Source: Aquibacillus albus (GTDB taxonomy: Bacteria > Bacillota > Bacilli > Bacillales > Amphibacillaceae). Taken from it: a stretch of 64,000 nt of DNA. Positions 35,894 through 44,765 of this stretch are shown here, in pieces (within the stretch, counting starts at the first letter, position 1; each line of letters begins with the position of its first letter). The stretch spans positions 1 to 64,000 of the forward strand of contig NZ_JAFBDR010000005.1 of NCBI RefSeq assembly GCF_016908325.1, in the 5' to 3' direction. The notes beneath the pieces are model-generated. The model was not told where the DNA came from and did no database searches. It saw only the letters and a list, made by a program, of their open reading frames with translations. The translations under genes and the position numbers were made by a program.

Positions 35894-35912
35894 TACTATA
35901 TTTTTTATAGTA
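35894..35912. promoter_or_regulatory. HxlR operator candidate, box 2
   Basis: TACTATA-5-TATAGTA is a perfect interrupted palindrome about 55 bases before the HxlR gene and overlaps a probable -10 (TATAAT). Redox-sensing HxlR proteins such as YodB bind similar TACTAT/ATAGTA sites. Confidence 0.6.
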
Positions 35913-35966
35913 TAATAGATTTATCCAGTTCCTTACAAACTAGTATGAAAATGGGTGGTGTAATAG

Positions 35967-36302
35967 ATGGGTGAACAATCAATAGAAAACCAAGATTCAG
36001 AGCTTGTCGTGGAATGTTCGATTGAAAAAGTTTTAGATGTAATTGGTTCTAAATGGTCATTTCTTATCCTTAGAGAGCTATTTTGTGGAGTAAAGCGATT
36101 TAGTGAACTGCAGCGTGCAATCCAAGGTGTTAGTCCAAAAGCATTAACGGATGCACTCCGCCATCTGGAGAAACATGATATTGTTATCCGAACTGTTTAT
36201 CCAACGGTTCCTGTAAAAGTAGAATATTCATTAACTGAAAAAGGACAAGACCTCCATACGATTATTAAAGAGATGAAGTATTGGGGAGCAAAATGGGGAT
36301 AA
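35967..36302 (+). CDS. HxlR-family transcriptional regulator
   Basis: A 111-residue winged-helix protein with VLDVIGSKWSFLILRELFCG, RFSELQRAIQGVSPKALTDAL and the wing YPTVPVKVEYSLTEKG, all typical of HxlR. One cysteine lies early (VVECSIEK, about residue 18), the position used for redox sensing in YodB/HypR types. It is divergent from the AKR/VOC cluster, which it probably controls together with itself. The regulator may sense quinones or aldehydes, inferred from the family. Confidence 0.92.
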   Translation: MGEQSIENQDSELVVECSIEKVLDVIGSKWSFLILRELFCGVKRFSELQRAIQGVSPKALTDALRHLEKHDIVIRTVYPTVPVKVEYSLTEKGQDLHTIIKEMKYWGAKWG

Positions 36303-36314
36303 GTAATTGTGCCA

Positions 36315-36351
36315 GTAAAAAGCGGCAAATCAAAATTACCGCTTTTTACTG
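36315..36351 (+). terminator. Rho-independent terminator
   Basis: AGTAAAAAGCGG-13-CCGCTTTTTACT. Confidence 0.8.
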
Positions 36352-36461
36352 TTACTTAGGCTCCCTTACGTGGGAAACATTCACCCTCACCCCTCTTTAA
36401 GAATAGGATAACGTACTAACCGTTAAAGGATGTTCAAGTCCACTATTAGGGAGGCTACTGT

Positions 36462-36959
36462 ATGATTCATACTGTAAAAGCTGGTGAAACCTTATCATCG
36501 ATTTCAGAGGATTACCGAACACCTCTCCAAACAATCATTCAAGCGAATCCACAAATTATTAATCCTGATATCATTCATGTAAGTCAGCAAATTGTGATTC
36601 CAGGATTCCCGCCAATAGAAGATATTCCCTACTCTATAGTTGTGAATTTATCAGAAAGAACTCTAACCTTACTCGTGAATGGCCTCATTCAAAAAGTGTA
36701 TCCTGTTGGAGTAGGAAGAGTACTTCACGAAACACCTACCGGAAATTTTATCATTATCAATAAAGCACCAAACCCTGGAGGTCCCTATGGAACGATGTGG
36801 ATGAGTTTGTCTAAAAAACATTATGGAATTCACGGAACAAACGAGCCTTCATCAATTGGTCAGTATGTGTCTAGAGGTTGTATTCGTATGCATAATTATG
36901 ACGTAGAAGAACTCGCTTCCATAATTCCGATTGGAACGCCTGTTTTGATAAGAAGTTAA
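36462..36959 (+). CDS. LysM-L,D-transpeptidase (YkuD type)
   Basis: A 165-residue enzyme with an N-terminal LysM domain (residues 2-48, [13 protein letters not shown]) and a YkuD catalytic domain (56-163). The signature is complete: [10 protein letters not shown] with the histidine, then SRGCIRM with the catalytic cysteine. It matches B. subtilis YkuD in length and layout, an L,D-transpeptidase linked to the spore or cell wall. No signal peptide is present, also as in YkuD. GGGAGG precedes the ATG by eight bases. Confidence 0.93.
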   Translation: MIHTVKAGETLSSISEDYRTPLQTIIQANPQIINPDIIHVSQQIVIPGFPPIEDIPYSIVVNLSERTLTLLVNGLIQKVYPVGVGRVLHETPTGNFIIINKAPNPGGPYGTMWMSLSKKHYGIHGTNEPSSIGQYVSRGCIRMHNYDVEELASIIPIGTPVLIRS

Positions 36960-37046
36960 TTTCATTCATTTTCCATTCCATCTTCATTAAACAGTAACGA
37001 ATATAACCTGGTTGAATATCATGTTTTTGAAAGGAGATGGAGGATA

Positions 37047-37445
37047 ATGAATGTAGAAAATCAAGACTATCACAACAACGAGCTCCAACTAAGACATATG
37101 CATGATCAATGTCATCATTACATGCATCACCATGTCCTTTTAACAGGGACAGACGGAAGCTCATTTGATGGGATTATTGTTAATGTAGATGCTAATCATG
37201 TGACGATTTTAGTTGGTGAGGATATTATGATGCGAGAGGATCAAGAAGAGCTAGTCAATCGCCAATATTATGATGATGATGGATATGATGGGTATGGCCG
37301 CCCTCCGAGAAGAAGGTATAGACGGTATCGACCGAGAACATTTCCTATCGGCAGCCTAGCAGCATTAGCTCTATTACCGTACTTTTTTCCTGGATATGGT
37401 CCATACTATCCACCGTATCCCCCATACCCATATCCATACTACTAA
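37047..37445 (+). CDS. Histidine-rich/tyrosine-rich small protein, possible spore coat component
   Basis: A 132-residue protein in three parts: a His-rich start (HMHDQCHHYMHHH, about 17-29); a beta-strand segment resembling an Sm-like fold (VLLTGTDGSSFDGIIVNVD, then VTILVGED); and an Arg-rich stretch followed by a short hydrophobic piece and a Pro/Tyr tail (YPPYPPYPYPYY). I know this style from Bacillus coat-associated proteins but cannot name it. GGAGATGGAGG precedes the ATG. It may be co-transcribed with the transpeptidase 87 bases upstream. Confidence 0.7.
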   Translation: MNVENQDYHNNELQLRHMHDQCHHYMHHHVLLTGTDGSSFDGIIVNVDANHVTILVGEDIMMREDQEELVNRQYYDDDGYDGYGRPPRRRYRRYRPRTFPIGSLAALALLPYFFPGYGPYYPPYPPYPYPYY

Positions 37446-37463
37446 CAAATAGTTTTAATAATT

Positions 37464-37505
37464 ACGAATAATAGAGTCATCGTGTATGATGGCTCTATTA
37501 TTCGT
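37464..37505. terminator. Bidirectional terminator
   Basis: ACGAATAATAGAGTCATC and GATGGCTCTATTATTCGT pair, between convergent genes. Confidence 0.75.
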
Positions 37506-37565
37506 AGAGAAATGGACACCTATTATACAAATCGATGTTACTGAAGGTATATAGAAACGGAAAAG

Positions 37566-38408
37566 TTATTTTCCGTTTCTAATCACATGGATTATTATTT
37601 TTTCCCACCACTGCCAAGGAAGCAATTGTTTAGTTAAAAACATCCCTCTTACTCCTCTTCCAATTGGATACCGCAGCTTATTAACCTTTTTCATCCTAGC
37701 AATGTTACAAATCAATCTAGCCACGATTTGAGGGTCCCCATATTTTTTCTTCCCAGCTTCTACTCTCGATAGCAGCTTTTGCTTATAATGATGATAGGGA
37801 GAAGCCCCTCTTCCTTTAACAAATTCCATCCCGCTTGTCCAAATATTTGTTTGAAAAGACCCAGGTTCAACTAAGGCGACTTGAACATCATATGGCTTCA
37901 TTTCTAATCGAAGACTCTCACTATAACCTTCTAATGCATGTTTAGAAGCTACATATGGAGATAACCCTGGAAATCCTATTCTCCCACTTATGCTACTTAC
38001 ATGAATGATAGTACCTTTTCTTTGTGCACGCATCCTAGGAAGCACAACTTGAGTTACTGCTATTGCACCAAAGACATTCGTTTCAAACTGTCTCTGATAA
38101 TCACTAGTAGATAGTTCTTCAGCAAAACCACCAATCGCAATTCCTGCATTATTAACAAGTACATCGACCCTCTCAAGCGTTTGAAATTTGGTATTAAATT
38201 TATCGATGGATTCAGAGTCTGTCACATCCAAATACCAGGTATTTATCCGGTTTAAGATTGTCTGATCAGTTGTTACTGATTGAAACATTTTTTGTTTCTC
38301 TATATTGCGCATTGTTGCAATTACGGTAAAACCATGTTTTGCTAATTCAATCGTCGTCCATAGCCCAAATCCACTAGAAGCTCCTGTCACAATTGCTACA
38401 TGGTTCAA
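37566..38408 (-). CDS. Short-chain dehydrogenase/reductase
   Basis: A 280-residue classical SDR with TGASSGFG (residues 8-15, cofactor), NNAGIAIGG, the catalytic serine in HVSSISGRIG and YVASK (Tyr, Lys). The start is TTG, eight bases after AGGAGG; no ATG fits. The C-terminal part is basic and longer than in 250-residue SDRs. The substrate is unknown. Confidence 0.9.
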   Translation of the reverse strand: MNHVAIVTGASSGFGLWTTIELAKHGFTVIATMRNIEKQKMFQSVTTDQTILNRINTWYLDVTDSESIDKFNTKFQTLERVDVLVNNAGIAIGGFAEELSTSDYQRQFETNVFGAIAVTQVVLPRMRAQRKGTIIHVSSISGRIGFPGLSPYVASKHALEGYSESLRLEMKPYDVQVALVEPGSFQTNIWTSGMEFVKGRGASPYHHYKQKLLSRVEAGKKKYGDPQIVARLICNIARMKKVNKLRYPIGRGVRGMFLTKQLLPWQWWEKIIIHVIRNGK

Positions 38409-38518
38409 AGGAGATCCCTCCTCTTATTAAATATCTCAAACAAATGATAAAGGGCAAGGAGCTATCACACAAGTTTAAGGACTTGAATTGCCCATGTCGT
38501 GCAAAAACCACTACTTCA

Positions 38519-38593
38519 CTAATCCAACTGCTCACTTTGAATTTCATCTACGAGCCATTGATCATTCTTAAAAACAAATGAATTTTCCCCATT
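38519..38593 (-). pseudogene. Possible relic of a gene 3' end
   Basis: On the minus strand a short frame reads NGENSFVFKNDQWLVDEIQS and ends with a stop, with another stop just before it. The composition looks like a real protein tail, but nothing upstream continues it. It may be decay debris; chance cannot be excluded. Confidence 0.25.
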
Positions 38594-38687
38594 TTAAAAT
38601 GTAATAATTTTCTAGTTCTTTTCAAACCAAATATTGGTATACTGTGGTAAAATAGTACTATTGCAAAATGCTGTCTACTTAAAGTAG

Positions 38688-39539
38688 GTGATTAATCTGT
38701 ATAATACAAAATTAATAAGTATATATACGATATTAACTTTTATCTTGTCTATAATATCAAATATATTGTTTCCATTTTTATCTCTATGGGTATTATTCAT
38801 ATTACCTGGGTTAGGCTTGATGACATTACTTCCAAACCCTTTCATCGCTACTCTTTATATGACTGGGATCGGCGTGATTCGGTATTTCTCCCAATACCAA
38901 GCAGTTTCAGGACAGGTTTCAATTGATTTTGTTATTCGATTAATTACTTCTTGTTTCGTAGGGTTGATTATTCTATTCGTTGTTGCTTATTTTGTGAAAA
39001 AAACAACAAGTTTAATCAAAGATTTGGAACATTTATCCTTAACCGATAATCTAACAGCTGTCTATAATCGCAGGTATTTTGAACTGTATGCAGATAACTA
39101 CCTAGTTGACTCTTCTCTTTCCAACAAGCCGTTGTGCTTGCTAGTCTTTGATATTGATCATTTCAAAGCAATTAACGATACTTTTGGTCACAATGCTGGT
39201 GATTTGATATTACAGAAGCTTACTCAGGCGGTTCAAATGACAATAAGGAAAACGGACATGTTTATCCGGATGGGTGGAGAGGAATTTGCATTATTAATGC
39301 CTAATACTACCTTAAAGGATGGGATCAAGCTTGCTGAAAAAATCAGAATAAAAATTGCACATTCAACTTTTCATTATAAAGATAGGTTAATTCCTGTCAC
39401 GATAAGTACAGGAGTTACTCAATTTACGGATGAATCATTAGACGAACTGATGTATAAAGCAGACATTGCTTTATATGAAGCCAAAAAGTCTGGGAGAAAT
39501 CGAGTTTCAACCTTTCAATACAATCCACATGATTTTTAG
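38688..39539 (+). CDS. Membrane-bound diguanylate cyclase (GGDEF domain)
   Basis: A 283-residue protein with three to four transmembrane helices in residues 8-105 and a GGDEF domain from about 118. It has LTDNLTAVYNRRYF, FDIDHFKAINDTFGH and the active site GGEEF, an active variant of GGDEF. It makes cyclic di-GMP from two GTP. No EAL domain or clear RxxD inhibitory site stands out. The GTG start has only a weak ribosome site (AAAGTAG), so expression may be low or the start may differ. Confidence 0.88.
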   Translation: MINLYNTKLISIYTILTFILSIISNILFPFLSLWVLFILPGLGLMTLLPNPFIATLYMTGIGVIRYFSQYQAVSGQVSIDFVIRLITSCFVGLIILFVVAYFVKKTTSLIKDLEHLSLTDNLTAVYNRRYFELYADNYLVDSSLSNKPLCLLVFDIDHFKAINDTFGHNAGDLILQKLTQAVQMTIRKTDMFIRMGGEEFALLMPNTTLKDGIKLAEKIRIKIAHSTFHYKDRLIPVTISTGVTQFTDESLDELMYKADIALYEAKKSGRNRVSTFQYNPHDF

Positions 39540-39557
39540 TTTTATACACGCAAAAAT

Positions 39558-39596
39558 CAGCCCTAACCGTTAGTGCTTTCTCAGGGCTGCTTTTTA
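39558..39596 (+). terminator. Rho-independent terminator
   Basis: CAGCCCT and AGGGCTG pair, followed by CTTTTTAA. Confidence 0.8.
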
Positions 39597-39600
39597 ATAA

Positions 39601-39650
39601 TGGCGATGTTAAAGTTCGGTGTTGATTTTTGACTCATCGTGCAAAATCAA
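39601..39650. repeat. Solo end of MITE family 2
   Basis: GTTAAAGTTCGGTGTTGATT followed by TTTGACTCATCGTG matches (as complement) the right end of the element at 54371-54564. Confidence 0.55.
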
Positions 39651-39701
39651 CCTTGGCATACGAACCAAAAATACTGATAAATACTTACACAGTAGCTCTA
39701 A

Positions 39702-40271
39702 TCAATCAAACTTTGCTTCCGTTCGTTTCAATCGGGATCTATTCCATTTATCTATACAAATAAGAATGACACCTAAAATAAGGAACATAATCATAGTTGC
39801 GTACCAGGGCAACTCTCTAATCGCTTCCCCAAACGCGGTGAATAATATTGCTGGCATAATTAAGCCTAAAACAGAATAATACATATATTCTTTAAAGGAT
39901 TTTGTCATTTCCATAAGAAAAAAAGATAGTAAATGAAAATGGATAAATGGCATAATCCGTAAAATCATCACCTGGCCAACAGAGATTGTTCGTTCATTGT
40001 GAATAAACTTTCCCTTTAAACGCGAAATTCCACGACGGAACCATGGAATTTTTTTAATTAGTGGATAAGTAATAAGGCTCATCAAAGAAAGGCCGATAAA
40101 AGACAAAATTGCCCCTTCAACAAATCCAAATAGAACTCCACCAGTAATACAAACGACGATCACTGGTAGAAAGAAAAATGGTCGAAATACATGCAAAAGG
40201 ATAAAGAGAATGGGTGCTAGCCACCCAGCTCCTTCCATTAGTACTTCAAGGGATTGATCGAATTGATCCAC
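39702..40271 (-). CDS. TVP38/TMEM64 (DedA-like, VTT domain) membrane protein
   Basis: A 189-residue protein with five to six hydrophobic helices and the VTT-domain pattern FRPFFFLPVIVVCITGGVLFG, then RIMPFIHFHLLSFF. Such proteins act in membrane lipid homeostasis or scrambling; the exact role here is unknown. It is monocistronic. Confidence 0.85.
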   Translation of the reverse strand: MDQFDQSLEVLMEGAGWLAPILFILLHVFRPFFFLPVIVVCITGGVLFGFVEGAILSFIGLSLMSLITYPLIKKIPWFRRGISRLKGKFIHNERTISVGQVMILRIMPFIHFHLLSFFLMEMTKSFKEYMYYSVLGLIMPAILFTAFGEAIRELPWYATMIMFLILGVILICIDKWNRSRLKRTEAKFD

Positions 40272-40389
40272 AAAATCCCTCCTCTTATGATTCGGAAAAA
40301 ATACTGTTAACTCTGAAGGATAAACGAAATCACAAAGAATAGCAATAGATCACTGTCCCGATTTCTTTCTATTTTCTATTCTATCCACA

Positions 40390-41007
40390 TCACTTCTGTA
40401 GTAATTCAGTAAAATGAGAAATAATTTTTGCAGTAAGTCCCCAAATTACCTTTTCACCATAAATGAAAAAGTATTCATCCATTTTCAATGACCGCCATTG
40501 ATAGTTATGACCACCTACTATAAGATCAAACGGAAAGCTTTCGTCTGGTTGTACATTTAAATGAACTTGATGAATTTGTGGTTTTGTTTCAAGAAAAAAA
40601 GTTAGTGGTACCATAAATACCTCTCCAACTTCTGGAGGATTGGGCTCAATTCTTTCGGGGTGACTTATAAAGCCTACATGCGGATAAACAATCATTTCAA
40701 ATGGTGACACTAAATAATCAATTGGATAGACGTCCATAATATCCTGTTTTCTTATTCCTAATTCTTCTGTCGTTTCTCGAATTGCTGCAGATTGTGGATT
40801 ATTATCTTGTTTATCAATTTTCCCTCCCGGAAAACAGATTTCTCCTGGCTGCCTTCGTAACTTTTCCGAACGAACTTCAAATAGAACGTATATGTGGTCT
40901 TCTTTTTTCACAAGTGGAATAAGTACCGCAAATGTGGCGAAGTTCTGCCCTCCTAGAATTGTAGGTCTATGATTTTCAAGTTTATGAAGGATTGTTTTTG
41001 GATCCAT
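40390..41007 (-). CDS. NUDIX hydrolase, CoA pyrophosphatase-like
   Basis: A 205-residue protein whose Nudix box runs from about residue 64 to 86 (GGKIDKQDNN then AAIRETTEELGI), with the glutamates that bind Mg2+. The surrounding sequence (LRRQPGEICFPGGK and the later PPEVGEVFMVPL) is typical of the YeaB/NudL group, which hydrolyses coenzyme A and its derivatives. The start is an ATG; no operon partner. Confidence 0.88.
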   Translation of the reverse strand: MDPKTILHKLENHRPTILGGQNFATFAVLIPLVKKEDHIYVLFEVRSEKLRRQPGEICFPGGKIDKQDNNPQSAAIRETTEELGIRKQDIMDVYPIDYLVSPFEMIVYPHVGFISHPERIEPNPPEVGEVFMVPLTFFLETKPQIHQVHLNVQPDESFPFDLIVGGHNYQWRSLKMDEYFFIYGEKVIWGLTAKIISHFTELLQK

Positions 41008-41100
41008 AGATTCACCTCTGAAAAAGTAGTGGACAACGTCTTGAAGTTAGTCTATTATTATTTCTTTGCAATTATGAGATAAAAGATTGAAAGATGATAG

Positions 41101-41132
41101 AAAAGCCTTACATAGAAAAGAATAAGGCTTTT
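41101..41132. terminator. Terminator after the amidohydrolase-like gene
   Basis: AAAAGCCTTA-12-TAAGGCTTTTT. Confidence 0.7.
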
Positions 41133-41231
41133 TGGATTATTATAATTGTCAGAAAATCTTGATTTAACACTAGTTAACGTAATACAAAACTATTATTGAA
41201 GCACTAGCGTTCAAATTTAGCTAATAATTCA

Positions 41232-42095
41232 TCATTGCTCAAGATGATTAACAATTTCAACTAAGCTTTGTAATAGCGAATAAAAGGAGTCGAGATCATT
41301 TCTAGGATCACGGTACTTTCTGTTTATTTCAATTTGTACCGCTTGAGTCTGTAACTCATTAAAGCTATAATTCGTAATTGTTCCTGAAGTAGAAGCAGCG
41401 AATACACCATTTTCCAACACATTTGCAATTCCCTTTTCGAAAAAAACGGATTTGATTTGCGATACCGTTTGTGAATCTAGAGATTTTCCATGAACCGTAC
41501 CTAAATCGATATCAAAAGGTCTCGATTTAGCCGCCCCGTGTATATCTATCACATATTGAATATTGTTTTCTTCCACAACTTTTGTCAATTCTTCTTTATA
41601 TTTTCCATTTTGTATGTAGTTAGCATCATCCGAAAGCCCTGTCGTGTACAACAAATGTGTACCAGTAAGTTCACTAAGGAATAAAGCGATGGAGCCAGTA
41701 TATATATCTGCATCTTTAATTTTACCTTCCCGAATGTGTTTTGTTGTATGAGGGGCTGAAATTAAAATTGGGATTTCACCATTTTGATAGGTGAATGGCT
41801 GCTCGGCGTCTACTTTTCCATTGTAAGAATTATTAGCAAAAGTATCTTCATAGGAAAGGATTTTTTCCCGAAATGCCTTCTTATCCATAAATAACGCCTC
41901 TAATGTCTCCATATCATCACGTTTATTCAACATTTCATTTTCTGTCTCGCTTTCTGTTGGTAGTATTTTCTTAAGGTGCATACTGCTTTCAATCGTTTCT
42001 GAATATTGGTAGATTTCTGGTTTGTCACTCACAAAAGTGGTTTCATCGAAAAAAAAGGAGCTCCATGCTAGTAATATCATTGGTAGTATGAACAA
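41232..42095 (-). CDS. N-formylglutamate amidohydrolase-like exported protein
   Basis: A 287-residue protein with an N-terminal hydrophobic signal or anchor (MFILPMILLAWSSFFF) and an N-formylglutamate amidohydrolase (FGase) domain: SAPHTTKHIREG, DADIYTGSIAL, VIDIHGAAKSRP and QIEINRKYR, which carry the probable zinc ligands. The TTG start at 42095 is chosen because AGGAGGGG lies six bases upstream; the longer reading begins without a ribosome site. It lies next to the gamma-glutamyltranspeptidase and pgs genes, so it may cleave glutamate or poly-gamma-glutamate amide bonds outside the cell. Confidence 0.75.
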   Translation of the reverse strand: MFILPMILLAWSSFFFDETTFVSDKPEIYQYSETIESSMHLKKILPTESETENEMLNKRDDMETLEALFMDKKAFREKILSYEDTFANNSYNGKVDAEQPFTYQNGEIPILISAPHTTKHIREGKIKDADIYTGSIALFLSELTGTHLLYTTGLSDDANYIQNGKYKEELTKVVEENNIQYVIDIHGAAKSRPFDIDLGTVHGKSLDSQTVSQIKSVFFEKGIANVLENGVFAASTSGTITNYSFNELQTQAVQIEINRKYRDPRNDLDSFYSLLQSLVEIVNHLEQ

Positions 42096-42231
42096 ATAAT
42101 TCCCCTCCTGCTTAATATTGGAAATAAATAAACTTAATACCAATTATAGCATCAGAAAGGATAGTAGGATAAGTATGTATGTTGGTGTAATTTATTCCTT
42201 AGTTACCTTATATTACCAAAATAAAATAGCA

Positions 42232-42264
42232 TAAAAAAAAAGAACTCTTAAGAATTCTTTTCTT
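42232..42264 (-). terminator. Terminator of the gamma-glutamyltranspeptidase gene
   Basis: AAGAATTCTTAAGAGTTCTT followed by TTTTTTT on the minus strand, immediately after the stop codon. Confidence 0.75.
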
Positions 42265-43943
42265 TAGTCAATTTTCCTGCTACTCCATCCGCCCTCACGT
42301 CGAGAATCAGAGCCACCAGTTATTGTTTTTGAATCATAATCAATCATCAAAGTTTGAACAGATCCAAAGTAAGACGCATATTTAGAATAATCAATGACAT
42401 ACCCCAATTGATGAAAGGATTGTTCCATTGCATTCGATACACTTGATTCTAAAGAAAGGGTTTCTGTATTATATTCGACGAAAAATCGCTGTTTATTCAC
42501 TGCATCCTCTAACGTTTCATCAAAATAAATAATTCTCGTGATGACGTCTAGTAATGTCGTTGTAATTCTCCGCCCACCCGCACTACCAATTCCAATAACT
42601 GGTTCACCTTCTTTAGCAAAAATGGATGGGGAAATATAACTATAGGGACGTTTCCCAGGTTCATATGCGTTTGGCGAATGTTGCGAATTACTGAAATTGT
42701 CCAATTGATTGTTAAGAAAAACGCCGTTCACATACTCTCCAGATCCAAAGAAATTACTTAATGAATTAGTAGCTGAGACCATCATGCCATCTCCATCAAC
42801 TACTACAAAATGAGTCGTATTACCTTCATCATTCTCATCAGCCTTTGAATCTAATGGCGAAAGAAAGGATTGATTTTGCTTATCCATTCGAATTTCCTGT
42901 GCCATTTCCTTCGTATAAGAAGAATCAATGATTTTCTCAACAGGGACTTGAACAAAAGCAGGATCGCCGACATGCTCTAACCGATCTTGATAACTTCTTC
43001 GAGATATTTCTCCGATAAGATGTATATATTCGGCCGATTCCACATCTATATTTTTCACTCCTAATGCCTCTGCCATTTGTAGGGTTTGGATAAGCATAAT
43101 CCCACCTGTAGGGGGTTGGGGAGCAAAAACATTATATCCAGAAAAACTTCCTTTCAATGGGGCTTCTACTTTAACCTTGTAGCTTTTTAGATCTTCTACA
43201 TTCATCCCTGCTGTTGCTGCCATATTTTCTGCCAACTTGCCTTCATAAAAAGCAGATTTCCCATTTTGTTGAATTAAACGTAGCGTATTAGCCAGTTCAC
43301 TTTGGACTAATTTATTCCCAGAACGAATCGCTGTTCCTCCTGGGTAAAAATCATCCAATTCATCAACTGGCATTCGATACGCTGCACCATTCAAACGGTT
43401 TTCGAGCGTTTTAGAAACGATAATTCCTTCCTCAGCCAAATAAGCCGATGGTTCAATCAATGCTTCCATCGATATACTGCCAAAATCAGAATGAACCTGT
43501 TCCATTCCCTTTACAAAGCCAGGCACACCAATACCACCGTTTGGAATTCGTCCTGAACTTGGTGACGTTTCCCGATAATTATAAACAACAGGCTCATCAA
43601 CATGAGGTGGATGGATTAACATAACTCCCCCACCTCCTAGTCCAGAAGAATAAGGCTTTAGTACACTTAAGGCATAGGAGACAGCAATCCCAGCATCAAC
43701 TGCATTTCCACCATTTTCTAATATCTTCATCCCAATTTCAGTAGCAATCGGATGATCGGAAGTGACGGCATAATTTACTAATGACTGCTGTTTATTTTCT
43801 TGATTTGTTCGATGCTCTGACATTTCCGTTTCTACATGTCGGATGAGTCGATTTTCATTATTGAAGTAATTGATACCGAATAAAGCTAATAAAGTAACAG
43901 CGATAATGAATATATACCATGTTCGCTTCTTCAATTGCCTCAC
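42264..43943 (-). CDS. ggt: Gamma-glutamyltranspeptidase (CapD/Ggt family)
   Basis: A 559-residue N-terminal nucleophile hydrolase precursor. It has an N-terminal membrane anchor (about residues 7-26). The self-cleavage site is GNTTHFVVVDGDG with the nucleophile threonine at 377, giving large and small subunits, and GIGSAGGRRI lies near residue 462. Ggt/CapD enzymes hydrolyse or transfer gamma-glutamyl groups and, in Bacillus anthracis, anchor poly-gamma-glutamate to peptidoglycan. Its place after pgsB and pgsC supports the CapD-like role. The start is GTG. Confidence 0.9.
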   Translation of the reverse strand: MRQLKKRTWYIFIIAVTLLALFGINYFNNENRLIRHVETEMSEHRTNQENKQQSLVNYAVTSDHPIATEIGMKILENGGNAVDAGIAVSYALSVLKPYSSGLGGGGVMLIHPPHVDEPVVYNYRETSPSSGRIPNGGIGVPGFVKGMEQVHSDFGSISMEALIEPSAYLAEEGIIVSKTLENRLNGAAYRMPVDELDDFYPGGTAIRSGNKLVQSELANTLRLIQQNGKSAFYEGKLAENMAATAGMNVEDLKSYKVKVEAPLKGSFSGYNVFAPQPPTGGIMLIQTLQMAEALGVKNIDVESAEYIHLIGEISRRSYQDRLEHVGDPAFVQVPVEKIIDSSYTKEMAQEIRMDKQNQSFLSPLDSKADENDEGNTTHFVVVDGDGMMVSATNSLSNFFGSGEYVNGVFLNNQLDNFSNSQHSPNAYEPGKRPYSYISPSIFAKEGEPVIGIGSAGGRRITTTLLDVITRIIYFDETLEDAVNKQRFFVEYNTETLSLESSVSNAMEQSFHQLGYVIDYSKYASYFGSVQTLMIDYDSKTITGGSDSRREGGWSSRKID

Positions 43944-44061
43944 CCTTTACCTGTTTTACCTACATAGCTTAGAAAGCTCAACATTATGATTAGCGCAGAA
44001 TTTATTCTTATACTTTCAACCGACTCAACTTATAAATTGAAAGTGTACATAGAATTTACTT

Positions 44062-44103
44062 AAAGTGCGTTTTCAAAAAGTCGGTAAATGAACATCCTCT
44101 TAA
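44062..44103. repeat. MITE family 1, internally deleted copy D at a gene end
   Basis: GTGCGTTTTCAAAAAGTCGG directly joined to TAAATGAACATCCTCTTAA contains both ends of the family 1 element with almost no interior. It supplies the stop codon of the small membrane protein gene. Confidence 0.6.
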
Positions 44104-44297
44104 ACGACTAACAGAACAAATAAGAGTACTGTCGTAATTAACACACCAATTGTCGCATGTTGAGTTACACTCTTTTTTTGTCGCTTGACTTCTTTTATTA
44201 GTTTTTGTTGAAAAGTTAAATCATCTTTTTTTGTTACGTGTCTATTCAAAAATACATGTTTGAACGTTAATCTTGCTTTCGTCAAGACGGTATTCAT
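44100..44297 (-). CDS. Small single-pass membrane protein of the poly-gamma-glutamate locus
   Basis: A 65-residue protein with a basic N-terminal half and a C-terminal transmembrane helix (about residues 47-65, IGVLITTVLLFVLLVV). GGGAGG lies seven bases before the ATG, 15 bases after pgsC. By position it may stand for PgsE/CapE, a small membrane protein needed for synthesis. Its stop lies in a MITE end, so the original C-terminus may have been different. Confidence 0.65.
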   Translation of the reverse strand: MNTVLTKARLTFKHVFLNRHVTKKDDLTFQQKLIKEVKRQKKSVTQHATIGVLITTVLLFVLLVV

Positions 44298-44312
44298 TAG
44301 TTAGCCTCCCAA

Positions 44313-44762
44313 TTAAATAAATGTTGATACATAAAATAACGAATAAGTTGAAACACTTAATAAAAGTGTACTTGCAACAGTAGGTAAAACACCTTGTCTT
44401 TGAATTGTATTTGCAATTAGACCAGGTACAATGATGCCTATTTCATACAAAGTTGAGTTTGCTACTGTTTCCATTGGTACAACTAGATCAAATAATAATT
44501 TCAAACCGATACCGGTAATTAACATGACTGCAAATTTACGTCTACCGTAAATAATAGTAAATTTTGCGATGATTTTTGTTACTACAAGAAATGTGATGAA
44601 ACTTACGAGAAAAATAGATACAACATAAGCTGGATTATTCATCGTTAGAGCCAAATAGCCAGGTACAACAAGTCCAGCAGGAACAATACCTGTTTTTTCT
44701 GCAAATAATAAACTAAGAACAACGCCAATAATAAGAGCCATCGTAATATTCATTTCTATCAT
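44313..44762 (-). CDS. pgsC: Poly-gamma-glutamate synthesis protein PgsC/CapC
   Basis: A 149-residue integral membrane protein with about four to five helices and the PgsC patterns EKTGIVPAGLVVPGYLAL and YEIGIIVPGLIANTIQRQG. It forms the synthase with PgsB. It begins three bases after the pgsB stop. Confidence 0.93.
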   Translation of the reverse strand: MIEMNITMALIIGVVLSLLFAEKTGIVPAGLVVPGYLALTMNNPAYVVSIFLVSFITFLVVTKIIAKFTIIYGRRKFAVMLITGIGLKLLFDLVVPMETVANSTLYEIGIIVPGLIANTIQRQGVLPTVASTLLLSVSTYSLFYVSTFI

Positions 44763-44765
44763 CGA

